Shown here: one piece after another, positions 1 through 5,930 of the stretch | Numbering within the stretch: the first letter of the stretch is position 1 | How the letters are laid out: every line of letters starts with the position of its first letter | From: BRH-c25 sp041690515 | GTDB lineage: Bacteria; Bacillota; Clostridia; Lutisporales; Lutisporaceae | NCBI GenBank assembly: GCA_041690515.1 | Contig: JAWLHF010000108.1 | Span: 1-10,176, forward strand | DNA: 10,176 nt | Direction: 5' to 3' | The notes under the pieces: model-generated | Told to the model about the DNA's origin: nothing | Database searches by the model: none | The model's input: only the letters and a program-made list of their open reading frames with translations | Made by a program: the position numbers and the translations under genes

Positions 1-951
1 TTTAAGCTCAGCGCCTATCTTCTTCGTATATAGCTCGACCCCTTCTGCACCGCCGCCAAAGGCTGCTACTCCGTATGGCCTTCCGATAAGCACTGCGTCA
101 GCACCGAGAGCAAGCATCTTCATTACATCTATACCGGTCCTTATGCCGCCATCAACGAATATTTTGATCTTTCCTCTGACTGCCTTTGATATCTCCGGCA
201 GTACCTCCACTGTTGCGGGAGTATGGTCGAATACCCTTCCTCCATGGTTGGATACAATTATCCCATATGCACCTGCCTCAACACACTTCTCAGCTCCTGC
301 TGCAGTCATGATGCCTTTTACTATGAAAGGCAGCTTTGTACTGGAAACTATCTCCCTTATCTCATCAACAGACTTGGGGCTTACAGGCTTTCCAGCGGCG
401 GCAAGTACAGCAAGCCCTGCTGCGTCAATATCCATTGCAACCGCCAATACACCGTTATCCTCGGCTTTTTTAGCCTTGGCAATGACTTCTTCCTTCTTCC
501 AAGGCTTTATAGTTGGTATTCCCCAGCCATCAACCCTTGTTATCGCCTTTATGGGAAGATCATAATTCTCATCCTTCACTCCATCACCGGTAAAACCTGC
601 AGTGCCTGCATTCTTACAGCCGGCTACAATAGCATAGCTATACTCTTCATCATCCATTGATGCTCCGTACTGTAGATGCAGACCGCCAATTGGAGCTGCA
701 AATACCGGAAAATTAAAGCGCTTACCAAAAAGCTCCACAGAGGTATCCACTTCTTTGAACTCATAAATCGTATCCATATTCAGCTTGATCTCATTCAGCT
801 TTTCATAATTTCTGATAAAGCTGCTGCCGCTTCCTTTACCGCCCATACCGGGAATCTCACCGCGGCACACTAATCCGTTGCACTCACGGCATATCCTGCA
901 TTTAGCTCCTATCAATGTCTTCGCTTTTTCCAATACTTCTTTGTATTCCAT
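1..951 (-). CDS. FMN-dependent alpha-hydroxy-acid dehydrogenase/oxidase (lactate oxidase-like), C-terminus cut by window edge
   Basis: The frame is open from an ATG at 951 to base 1 (317 residues, no stop), so perhaps 20-30 residues are missing at the C-terminus compared with usual family length. AGGAGG lies 8 bases before the ATG. This is a TIM-barrel flavoprotein of the FMN-dependent alpha-hydroxy-acid dehydrogenase family, which oxidises 2-hydroxy acids such as lactate or glycolate to 2-oxo acids. Visible motifs are the flavin-contacting Lys212 (IVKGIM), the active-site signature SNHGGR (234-239, with catalytic His236 and substrate-binding Arg239), DGGIRTG (267-273) and GADAVLIGRP (283-292), which binds the FMN phosphate. 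The N-terminus has four clustered cysteines (C18, C21, C24, C29) that the classical enzymes lack. The substrate is not predictable. It is probably cytoplasmic, as no signal peptide is seen. Confidence 0.9.
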   Translation of the reverse strand, partial: MEYKEVLEKAKTLIGAKCRICRECNGLVCRGEIPGMGGKGSGSSFIRNYEKLNEIKLNMDTIYEFKEVDTSVELFGKRFNFPVFAAPIGGLHLQYGASMDDEEYSYAIVAGCKNAGTAGFTGDGVKDENYDLPIKAITRVDGWGIPTIKPWKKEEVIAKAKKAEDNGVLAVAMDIDAAGLAVLAAAGKPVSPKSVDEIREIVSSTKLPFIVKGIMTAAGAEKCVEAGAYGIIVSNHGGRVFDHTPATVEVLPEISKAVRGKIKIFVDGGIRTGIDVMKMLALGADAVLIGRPYGVAAFGGGAEGVELYTKKIGAELK

Positions 952-1066
952 ATTATACCTCCTGCACATTATTTATATATATTGCATATTTGCCGCTGCA
1001 TAATGTAAGTCGGACAGTCATAACCGTCTGCATTTTATCCATGGCTATACGTCTATTGAAGGCTGA
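952..1066. other. Short gap between two minus-strand genes; weak hairpin only
   Basis: The gap holds the ribosome binding site of the flavoprotein gene and a 6-bp hairpin at 1013-1028 (GACGGT / ACTGTC on the minus strand, loop TATG). No U-run follows, so it is not a convincing terminator. No clear -35/-10 pair is seen. The flavoprotein gene may be read through from the upstream gene or have a weak promoter here. Confidence 0.4.
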
Positions 1067-2092
1067 TTAGTAATACTTGTCGATATATTGATCTTCATCG
1101 GTAAGCCGTTCAAAGTAAGCCAGTTCACTGCCGTCGATATCATAAAAAAATCCGTTTATATAACATTTTCCAAACTCATAATCGATTTCTTTGTACAGCT
1201 TTTCAAGAAAGCTCTCAAGCTCTTTATCGGAAATCCGATCCCATATTCTCTCATACAAGTCCAAGTGTGTGTAAATATTACATTCCACAATATTGTCATT
1301 ACCGTTAAGAGCAAAGGTGAAATGCATGCCGTTGAAATAGCTGCAATAACTTTTATTAAAGCCATCCTCAAGCTTGCTTATTGTGTTGTGATTTCTGTAT
1401 GAAGCTTTCTCAATATCTCCTTCAGGTGTGCTTATGAAGGAAAATAACTTTTTTGAGCTGGATATGTCCACGATATAACCTTTAACCTTGGCAGTATCAT
1501 ATTCTGAGTATATCCGCCAGTGTATCTCATCAATCATATCGATTATATCAGAGTCTTTCATCCTGTTCCATGAGTTCGCATCATTGCTTAGGTCAACCTC
1601 TATCTTAACCCTTATCTCATCCTCATTACCGGAAAGTATGACCCAATAATTGACACCATCATACCCTCCATATTCATTATTTATTATGTCCTGCAGCTCT
1701 ATCAGGCTGATAGCTTTTGAGGCTCCCATTCCCTTTTTTAGCTGCAATATCTTTTCTTCAAGCTCTGCTATGCTCTTGTCCTTAGCAGCAAGCTCTGCTT
1801 TCATGCTCTCCAACGAAGGATCCGGCTTATCGCTTATTAATATTTTCTGCTCATTCTGATCCCAATCTATGTTTTTGTTGAACAACATAGCCATAGCCCT
1901 TACAGAAAGATAATTATATCCATCTACCGAAACCGGTTTTATACCCAGACTGACTTCCTTCCCGTTATATTCAATTTTGGCATTGGACTCAACAGCCTGT
2001 ATAATTTCTGCAACATCATCTGCAAAGGTAAAAACAATAAGGCAGGACAAAAAAACAGCAGTCCATATGGTCATACGTCTGAAACCGCTCAA
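1067..2092 (-). CDS. Exported protein with copper-amine-oxidase-N-like domain, coiled coil and unknown C-terminal domain
   Basis: 341 residues. The start is a TTG at 2092, chosen because AAGGGGG lies just upstream; the next in-frame ATG is codon 7. Residues 1-24 look like a signal peptide (Arg-rich start, then a hydrophobic run ending at FTFA-D), so the protein should be exported, or anchored if the peptide is not cut. Residues about 39-90 resemble the copper amine oxidase N-terminal domain that is common as a stalk in clostridial surface proteins (pattern V-x-V-D-G-x-x-Y-L-S-V-R-A ... hydrophobic ... W-D). It needs no copper in such proteins. Residues about 93-122 are heptad-like, Glu/Lys-rich and probably form a coiled coil. 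Residues about 125-341 are acidic and aromatic-rich and match nothing I recognise. The gene has its own promoter. No function is assigned. Confidence 0.8.
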   Translation of the reverse strand: MSGFRRMTIWTAVFLSCLIVFTFADDVAEIIQAVESNAKIEYNGKEVSLGIKPVSVDGYNYLSVRAMAMLFNKNIDWDQNEQKILISDKPDPSLESMKAELAAKDKSIAELEEKILQLKKGMGASKAISLIELQDIINNEYGGYDGVNYWVILSGNEDEIRVKIEVDLSNDANSWNRMKDSDIIDMIDEIHWRIYSEYDTAKVKGYIVDISSSKKLFSFISTPEGDIEKASYRNHNTISKLEDGFNKSYCSYFNGMHFTFALNGNDNIVECNIYTHLDLYERIWDRISDKELESFLEKLYKEIDYEFGKCYINGFFYDIDGSELAYFERLTDEDQYIDKYY

Positions 2093-2124
2093 GACACAGC
2101 CCCCCTTGTCATCCTTTTAACTAA

Positions 2125-2153
2125 AGTATACCAGTACAGCCATTAATATTCAA
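2125..2153 (-). promoter_or_regulatory. Sigma-A type promoter for the exported-protein gene
   Basis: On the minus strand TTGAAT (2153-2148), a 17-base spacer and TATACT (2130-2125), with TGG just before the -10 (extended -10). It lies about 32 bases before the TTG start at 2092 and downstream of the terminator of the preceding gene, so the exported protein forms its own unit. Confidence 0.65.
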
Positions 2154-2159
2154 CTTGTG

Positions 2160-2191
2160 ACAACAAGAGAAAAGGAAGGCTGTGCCTTCCT
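2160..2191 (-). terminator. Rho-independent terminator of the NAD-salvage operon
   Basis: On the minus strand an 8-bp perfect stem AGGAAGGC / GCCTTCCT with loop ACA (2191-2173), followed by TTTTCTCTTGTT. It starts 6 bases after the TAG stop of the phosphoribosyltransferase gene. Confidence 0.85.
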
Positions 2192-2196
2192 CAATG

Positions 2197-3543
2197 CTAT
2201 TTAATCACCTCAAGGTTCGGATTGTCACATGCCTTCCTTCCTGTCTTTGCTATATGGCGCCACTCTCCGTCGATTTCAACCCTGACAATATCTGCGGTGT
2301 AATCATTGTTGGTGCCGTTCTCCCTGCTGTTATCCAGAAGTGAAGAGCCTATGCCGTATATATCAACTGGTACTCCCAGCTGCTCAAACTGTTTGATACG
2401 CTCAATGTTGAAGCCTCCTGTGGCTACTATTCTCACATCTTCACACCATTTTTTTGCAAGCTCCATATATTCAGGTTCCAGCTTCCATTTCTTATATGCC
2501 TTATCCATGGCTTTCCTTATCTGCCATACAAGTCTAGGATTCACTCCGCAGTCCAGTGCCTTATCCCCTATAGGCTCAATGGATTCATCCCTCATATTTC
2601 CGGAAGTATCAGGCCTTACAGCATATAGCTTATATTTTTCAGCCTCCTCCAGTTTGCCCTGTTTATATAGCTCAAGGTACTTCGCAAACATTGCCTTCAT
2701 TACCGTCAGTACTTCTTTGACACAATCATTGTGGTAGTCAATCAGTGCTATACGCATTACGTCTACAGGCATTATTCTGGCAAACTGCATCATTGTCTCG
2801 GCAGTGTCACCAAGAAAGCAGGCTATTGAAGCGTGAGCAATAGTTCCTCCGCCTTTTCCTCCCCACCAGCCTCCCTGGTCATCAGTAGACACCATAGCCC
2901 TGGAATTCTTGCTATGTTTCTGGTTGTATGCCTGAACTGCAAGGGAATAAGCATAGCCATGCATGGCTTGAAGCTTGTAGTGGGCAAATCTTGCCGGAAA
3001 GAACAATATATCCTTTCCCTTTGTGGCCACCAGTGTATTATATACATTTGTGGCAATTCTTGTCGTCTCGGTCAGCACCCCTAGAATTGGTGTCTCAAGT
3101 ATCGCAAAATCCCTATATCTTCCTCTCACCTTCAGCACAGGATGAACCTCCATCGGATCTCCTTCGTACTTTGCAAAGGTACCGTCCTGTACTGCCTCTA
3201 TTTCAAGGCTGTCGTATGTATTGACAAATCTCCCGTCATCGTCGAAATACCCTGTACACTCCTGAAGTATTGCAAGAGCTTCATCAACTCCTGCGACTAC
3301 ACTGAAAGGCTTTCTTCTTGTGAAGAACTGCATCTCTACTCTTATATCCCCATTTTTCACTTCCCGGCAGTCTATATCTCTTATATCGCTTTTCCCCTGA
3401 AAAGTATAATTCTCCTTGGATAACTCATTCAATATCCTAACCGTATTGGGAAAGTATGCATCTGAATACCAGCCCCGGCGCATTCTTTCCGGATCTATTC
3501 TGAATGTCTCCTTTTTCAGCCGTTCACCATTGAATATACTCAT
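2197..3543 (-). CDS. pncB: Nicotinate phosphoribosyltransferase (NAD salvage)
   Basis: 448 residues from an ATG at 3543. This start is preferred over an in-frame TTG at 3573 because AAGGAGG sits 7 bases before the ATG, and the longer form would begin almost at the previous stop codon. The enzyme joins nicotinate (or a related pyridine) to PRPP to give nicotinate mononucleotide for NAD synthesis. Family motifs seen: RYRDFAILETPILGVL (about 142-157), GGGTIAHA (231-238), VRPDTSGN (309-316) at the usual VRxDSGD site, VATGGFN (373-379) and DIYGIGSSLL (394-403), then a basic KTGRK (433-437) near the end. The 32-base gap after the upstream NrtR-type regulator and the shared terminator indicate one operon. 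The family also contains nicotinamide-using enzymes; nicotinate is favoured but not proven. Cytoplasmic. Confidence 0.87.
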   Translation of the reverse strand: MSIFNGERLKKETFRIDPERMRRGWYSDAYFPNTVRILNELSKENYTFQGKSDIRDIDCREVKNGDIRVEMQFFTRRKPFSVVAGVDEALAILQECTGYFDDDGRFVNTYDSLEIEAVQDGTFAKYEGDPMEVHPVLKVRGRYRDFAILETPILGVLTETTRIATNVYNTLVATKGKDILFFPARFAHYKLQAMHGYAYSLAVQAYNQKHSKNSRAMVSTDDQGGWWGGKGGGTIAHASIACFLGDTAETMMQFARIMPVDVMRIALIDYHNDCVKEVLTVMKAMFAKYLELYKQGKLEEAEKYKLYAVRPDTSGNMRDESIEPIGDKALDCGVNPRLVWQIRKAMDKAYKKWKLEPEYMELAKKWCEDVRIVATGGFNIERIKQFEQLGVPVDIYGIGSSLLDNSRENGTNNDYTADIVRVEIDGEWRHIAKTGRKACDNPNLEVIK

Positions 3544-3575
3544 TTTCCAGCCTCCTTCGTTTCTTATGCGCAAAT

Positions 3576-4490
3576 TTACTCAAAGTGCTTTTCTATCCAG
3601 TTTGGATTGTATTTAAACAGCTTGGACGGTCTATGGCCGGCATCTCTGGTATATTCACCGGTCTCCACAACCATATCCGATATCTTCCTCCTAAAATTTG
3701 CCTTCAGAAGCTCTTTTCCCAGTATTACTTCATACACCTGCTGCAGTTCGGTCAGTGTGAAGCTTTGCGGCATCAGGTTGAAAGCTATGTCCGTGTATTC
3801 TATTTTATTTCTCAGCCTTTCCACTGCGTATCCTATTATTTTCCCATGATCAAAGGCAATCCCTCTTGACTCGGTAATCTCCCGGCGCACCTTGACCACA
3901 TTGCCGTCAAAAACCTTATCCACCTTAATTGCAGCAGTAAGCTCTTCATATTCGTTCCAAAGGGTAAGCCTGACTTGGTTCTGTATTTCGTATCCCTTCT
4001 CTGTGAGAAGCTTTTTTTGATGCTCTATATTGTATTTTACCTTGAACCATGCAGCTTCGTCAGCATCGTCACCAGCTTTGACGTCAAGTCTTCCGCTGTC
4101 AACAAGGGACAAATAGGAGCAGCCAATTACTCTGGTCCGCGGATCTCTTCCGACATCACCCCAGGTATATAATTGTTCCATATAGATATTGTCAATATTG
4201 GTCTCTTCCTTCAACTCCCTGGCGGCAGCCCTTTCCAGACTCTCATCCATATTTACAAAGCCTCCCGGAAGTGCCCAATATCCCAGGTACGGATGATCGC
4301 CCCTCTTTACCATAAGAATCTTCAATGCTTTTTCCGGCAGCTTCCTATAGCTTTCTTTCAGTTCGTTCATCACGGTAAAAACAAGCATATCCACTGTAAC
4401 AGATGGTCTCTCATATTTTCCCGCATCATATTGGAACAGGAATTCTTTTTCTGTCAGACCCTGCCTATTCGTTAAAGCAGTCTTCTTCAT
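3576..4490 (-). CDS. nrtR: NrtR-type transcriptional regulator: Nudix domain plus C-terminal winged helix
   Basis: 304 residues, ATG at 4490 with AAAGGAG 6 bases upstream. Residues about 30-155 form a Nudix domain with box G77-x5-E83-x7-R91-E92-L-x-E95-E96-T-N98-I99. Only the usual Gly before the last position is changed (Asn98), so metal binding may be kept. Residues about 210-300 carry the NrtR-type C-terminal part: IAFDHGKIIGYAVERLR, FTLTELQQVYEVILG and NFRRKI, the likely DNA-binding winged helix. NrtR proteins repress NAD synthesis or salvage genes, and ADP-ribose relieves repression by binding the Nudix domain. The next gene is a nicotinate phosphoribosyltransferase, which fits exactly, and a palindrome at its own promoter suggests autoregulation. 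The alternative is a plain ADP-ribose pyrophosphatase, which the C-terminal domain makes less likely. Confidence 0.9.
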   Translation of the reverse strand: MKKTALTNRQGLTEKEFLFQYDAGKYERPSVTVDMLVFTVMNELKESYRKLPEKALKILMVKRGDHPYLGYWALPGGFVNMDESLERAAARELKEETNIDNIYMEQLYTWGDVGRDPRTRVIGCSYLSLVDSGRLDVKAGDDADEAAWFKVKYNIEHQKKLLTEKGYEIQNQVRLTLWNEYEELTAAIKVDKVFDGNVVKVRREITESRGIAFDHGKIIGYAVERLRNKIEYTDIAFNLMPQSFTLTELQQVYEVILGKELLKANFRRKISDMVVETGEYTRDAGHRPSKLFKYNPNWIEKHFE

Positions 4491-4547
4491 ATTCTGCTCC
4501 TTTCTTTAGGTGTCTGCTCAAACCTTTATGCAGCAATATCTTTATAC

Positions 4548-4572
4548 TGTTATTATCATTCTGTTAATAACA
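4548..4572. promoter_or_regulatory. Candidate NrtR operator: 25-bp inverted repeat
   Basis: Two 8-base arms, TGTTATTA (4548-4555) and TAATAACA (4565-4572), are perfect reverse complements around a 9-base AT-rich spacer. The repeat starts at the -10 box of the nrtR promoter and covers the expected transcription start, the typical place for a repressor site. Assignment to NrtR is inferred from position and gene context. Confidence 0.6.
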
Positions 4573-4600
4573 TTGTAGTACTATATATTTTTACCGTCAA
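4572..4600 (-). promoter_or_regulatory. Sigma-A promoter of the nrtR-pncB operon
   Basis: On the minus strand TTGACG (4600-4595), a 17-base spacer and TACAAT (4577-4572). The predicted start of transcription falls near 4565, inside the inverted repeat, giving a leader of about 75 bases before the nrtR ATG. Confidence 0.8.
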
Positions 4601-4611
4601 GGCTGAATAAT

Positions 4612-4653
4612 ATTTAAGAAAACAAATCCCCCACTGGTTTATTCCAATGAGGG
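4612..4653 (-). terminator. Rho-independent terminator of the SEC-C gene
   Basis: On the minus strand a 10-bp stem CCCTCATTGG / CCAGTGGGGG (two G-T pairs), loop AATAAA, at 4653-4628, then ATTTGTTTTCTTAAA. It lies 13 bases after the stop codon and just before the nrtR promoter, so it separates the two units. Confidence 0.8.
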
Positions 4654-4666
4654 CTGTATTCTGCTT

Positions 4667-5173
4667 TTATTTATTGGAGCCGCAGCATTTCTTATATTTT
4701 TTCCCGCTGCCGCAGGGGCATGGCTCGTTCCTTCCCGGCTCTTTTGGCTTTATCACTGTGCCCGAAAGCCTCTGCTCCTTTGTTATCTCTTTTCTCTTTT
4801 CCTGTGTCAGTATGTTGTCCCACTGAGGCAGACTGTATAGCCATTCAGCTTTTGCTGCAAGCATGTTATAGTACAATTTCTCAAAGTCTATCTCCAGCTT
4901 TATATTGCTTGACTCTTCCAGTTCCTCTAATTTCAACGGATTAACAAGGCTGTCATTGATACCATCCAGAAAACCGGTGAAGAGCAGGATATCTGTCTCA
5001 TACTTGTCTGCCAGCTCCTTCAGAGTCCCTTCTACAATTTCCTTCGGATCGGAAAGAAGTTTTTCATAAATACCTTCTTCCATTTCAAAATAGCCTTCCC
5101 AGAACTTCTTTTGTTCCTTTTCATCCTTTTCGCTATTATATGCCGTGCTTCTCCAGTTCTCAAATAAACTCAT
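4667..5173 (-). CDS. Small SEC-C metal-binding motif protein
   Basis: 168 residues, ATG at 5173 with AAAGGGAG about 8 bases upstream. The C-terminus (146-165) is a textbook SEC-C motif, PGRNEPCPCGSGKKYKKCCG, with zinc ligands C152, C154, C163 and C164 or a nearby residue. This motif occurs at the end of SecA, where it binds zinc and SecB or ribosomes, and in many small proteins of unknown function. Residues 1-125 are charged and mostly helical, with repeated Glu/Lys and aromatic residues, and match no domain I recognise. There is no signal peptide or membrane segment, so it is probably cytoplasmic. It is flanked by its own promoter and terminator and so forms a single-gene unit. Role unknown. 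Confidence 0.85.
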   Translation of the reverse strand: MSLFENWRSTAYNSEKDEKEQKKFWEGYFEMEEGIYEKLLSDPKEIVEGTLKELADKYETDILLFTGFLDGINDSLVNPLKLEELEESSNIKLEIDFEKLYYNMLAAKAEWLYSLPQWDNILTQEKRKEITKEQRLSGTVIKPKEPGRNEPCPCGSGKKYKKCCGSNK

Positions 5174-5259
5174 TCCATTACTCCCTTTTCACTGCTTTTT
5201 ATTTTACTTACATTATTCCCAAAATATTGAAAATGTTTCTTCAGAATTTGTCGTTATAT

Positions 5260-5288
5260 ATTATATTACATCATAGAATAATTTGCAA
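5260..5288 (-). promoter_or_regulatory. Sigma-A promoter of the SEC-C gene
   Basis: On the minus strand TTGCAA (5288-5283), a 17-base spacer and a perfect TATAAT (5265-5260), about 86 bases before the ATG at 5173 and 22 bases after the stop codon of the PilZ gene. The leader is AT-rich and shows no strong structure. Confidence 0.75.
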
Positions 5289-5310
5289 TTTTTTGTCTGC
5301 GGAGGAATCC

Positions 5311-5691
5311 CTATACCGTTGTAGTCACACTATTATCCAGCCTGCTAAGATGCCTGTAAAGCCTGCCGGATACGTTCATAAGCTCCAGACCGTGCCTGAA
5401 CATGTCCCCCTTCCTTATAGTCCACATAACCTTTGCAGTAACCTTTTCATAATGCTCATCCTCCAGTTTGAGATCCAGCAGCATTACCGTGTCCTTTTCA
5501 AATATCTTTTCTGATACAATGCCAAGTCCTCCTACTGAAATATTGATAAGCATCAGCTCCAGAGGCTGCTCGTACTCCTCCGTCTCCCCGTCATGCATGC
5601 TCTTTCTGCAATATGCCTTGGAAAAATAATCAATCCTCTTATTTTTTCTCAGTTCACTCAGCTTAGTTTCTTCCATACCCCCGGTATTCAC
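5311..5691 (-). CDS. Stand-alone PilZ-domain protein (probable cyclic-di-GMP receptor)
   Basis: 126 residues. The start is a GTG at 5691, chosen because GAGGAG lies 8 bases upstream; an in-frame ATG at codon 6 has no well-spaced site. The protein is essentially one PilZ domain. The two c-di-GMP signatures are present: R15-x3-R19 (RKNKR) and N50-x-S52-x2-G55 (NISVGG), followed by beta strands ending in GLELMNVS. PilZ proteins bind c-di-GMP and change motility, attachment or exopolysaccharide production through a partner protein. No such partner gene is next to it, so the output is unknown. The upstream gene is divergent, and the downstream SEC-C gene has its own promoter, so this is probably transcribed alone. 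No terminator is obvious after the TAG stop. Confidence 0.87.
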   Translation of the reverse strand: MNTGGMEETKLSELRKNKRIDYFSKAYCRKSMHDGETEEYEQPLELMLINISVGGLGIVSEKIFEKDTVMLLDLKLEDEHYEKVTAKVMWTIRKGDMFRHGLELMNVSGRLYRHLSRLDNSVTTTV

Positions 5692-5735
5692 ATTCTCATC
5701 TCCTCATACAGATGATTTTATATGACTTTTAAAAT

Positions 5736-5744
5736 ATTATACCA
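5736..5744 (-). promoter_or_regulatory. Extended -10 promoter of the PilZ gene
   Basis: On the minus strand TGG followed directly by a perfect TATAAT (5741-5736), 44 bases before the GTG start. At the right distance for a -35 only ATGTCG is found, so the element would rely on the extended -10. Confidence 0.5.
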
Positions 5745-5810
5745 CCGATGTGATAAATCGACATATTTTTTCTACAGAAGGTCATTTTTGTGCTTTAAAT
5801 GGAGGCTGTA

Positions 5811-5839
5811 TTGACTTTGAAGCATTAACGGCATAGTTA
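5811..5839 (+). promoter_or_regulatory. Weak candidate promoter of the oxidoreductase-GNAT pair
   Basis: TTGACT (5811-5816), 17-base spacer, then TAGTTA (5834-5839), a poor -10. It is the best-placed pair in the divergent gap but matches only in part. Confidence 0.3.
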
Positions 5840-5864
5840 TTTGGCCGGTTATCAGGAAATAATA

Positions 5865-5907
5865 AATACGTATTGAACCAGCTGATACTGTACAGACTTC
5901 AGCTGAA
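5865..5907. repeat. Cluster of short palindromes and a 21-bp-spaced direct repeat upstream of the oxidoreductase
   Basis: Three perfect palindromes lie within 43 bases: AATACGTATT (5865-5874), CTGTACAG (5888-5895) and TTCAGCTGAA (5898-5907). In addition CAGCTGA occurs at 5879-5885 and 5900-5906, exactly 21 bases apart (two helical turns), flanking CTGTACAG. The cluster lies 24-66 bases before the GTG start and could be a regulator site. The regulator is unknown. Confidence 0.4.
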
Positions 5908-5930
5908 TATATCCATTGAGGTATTTATAG

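Noticed and set aside
143..660. Two plus-strand reading frames opposite the flavoprotein gene
   Set aside because: They are antisense shadows of a well-supported gene, with low-complexity Ser/Pro/Leu-rich products and no ribosome sites.
1013..1028. 6-bp hairpin after the exported-protein gene considered as a terminator
   Set aside because: The stem is short with one G-T pair, and no U-run follows on either strand.
3544..3573. Upstream TTG start for the nicotinate phosphoribosyltransferase
   Set aside because: It would place the strong AAGGAGG ribosome site inside the coding region; the ATG at 3543 is correctly spaced.
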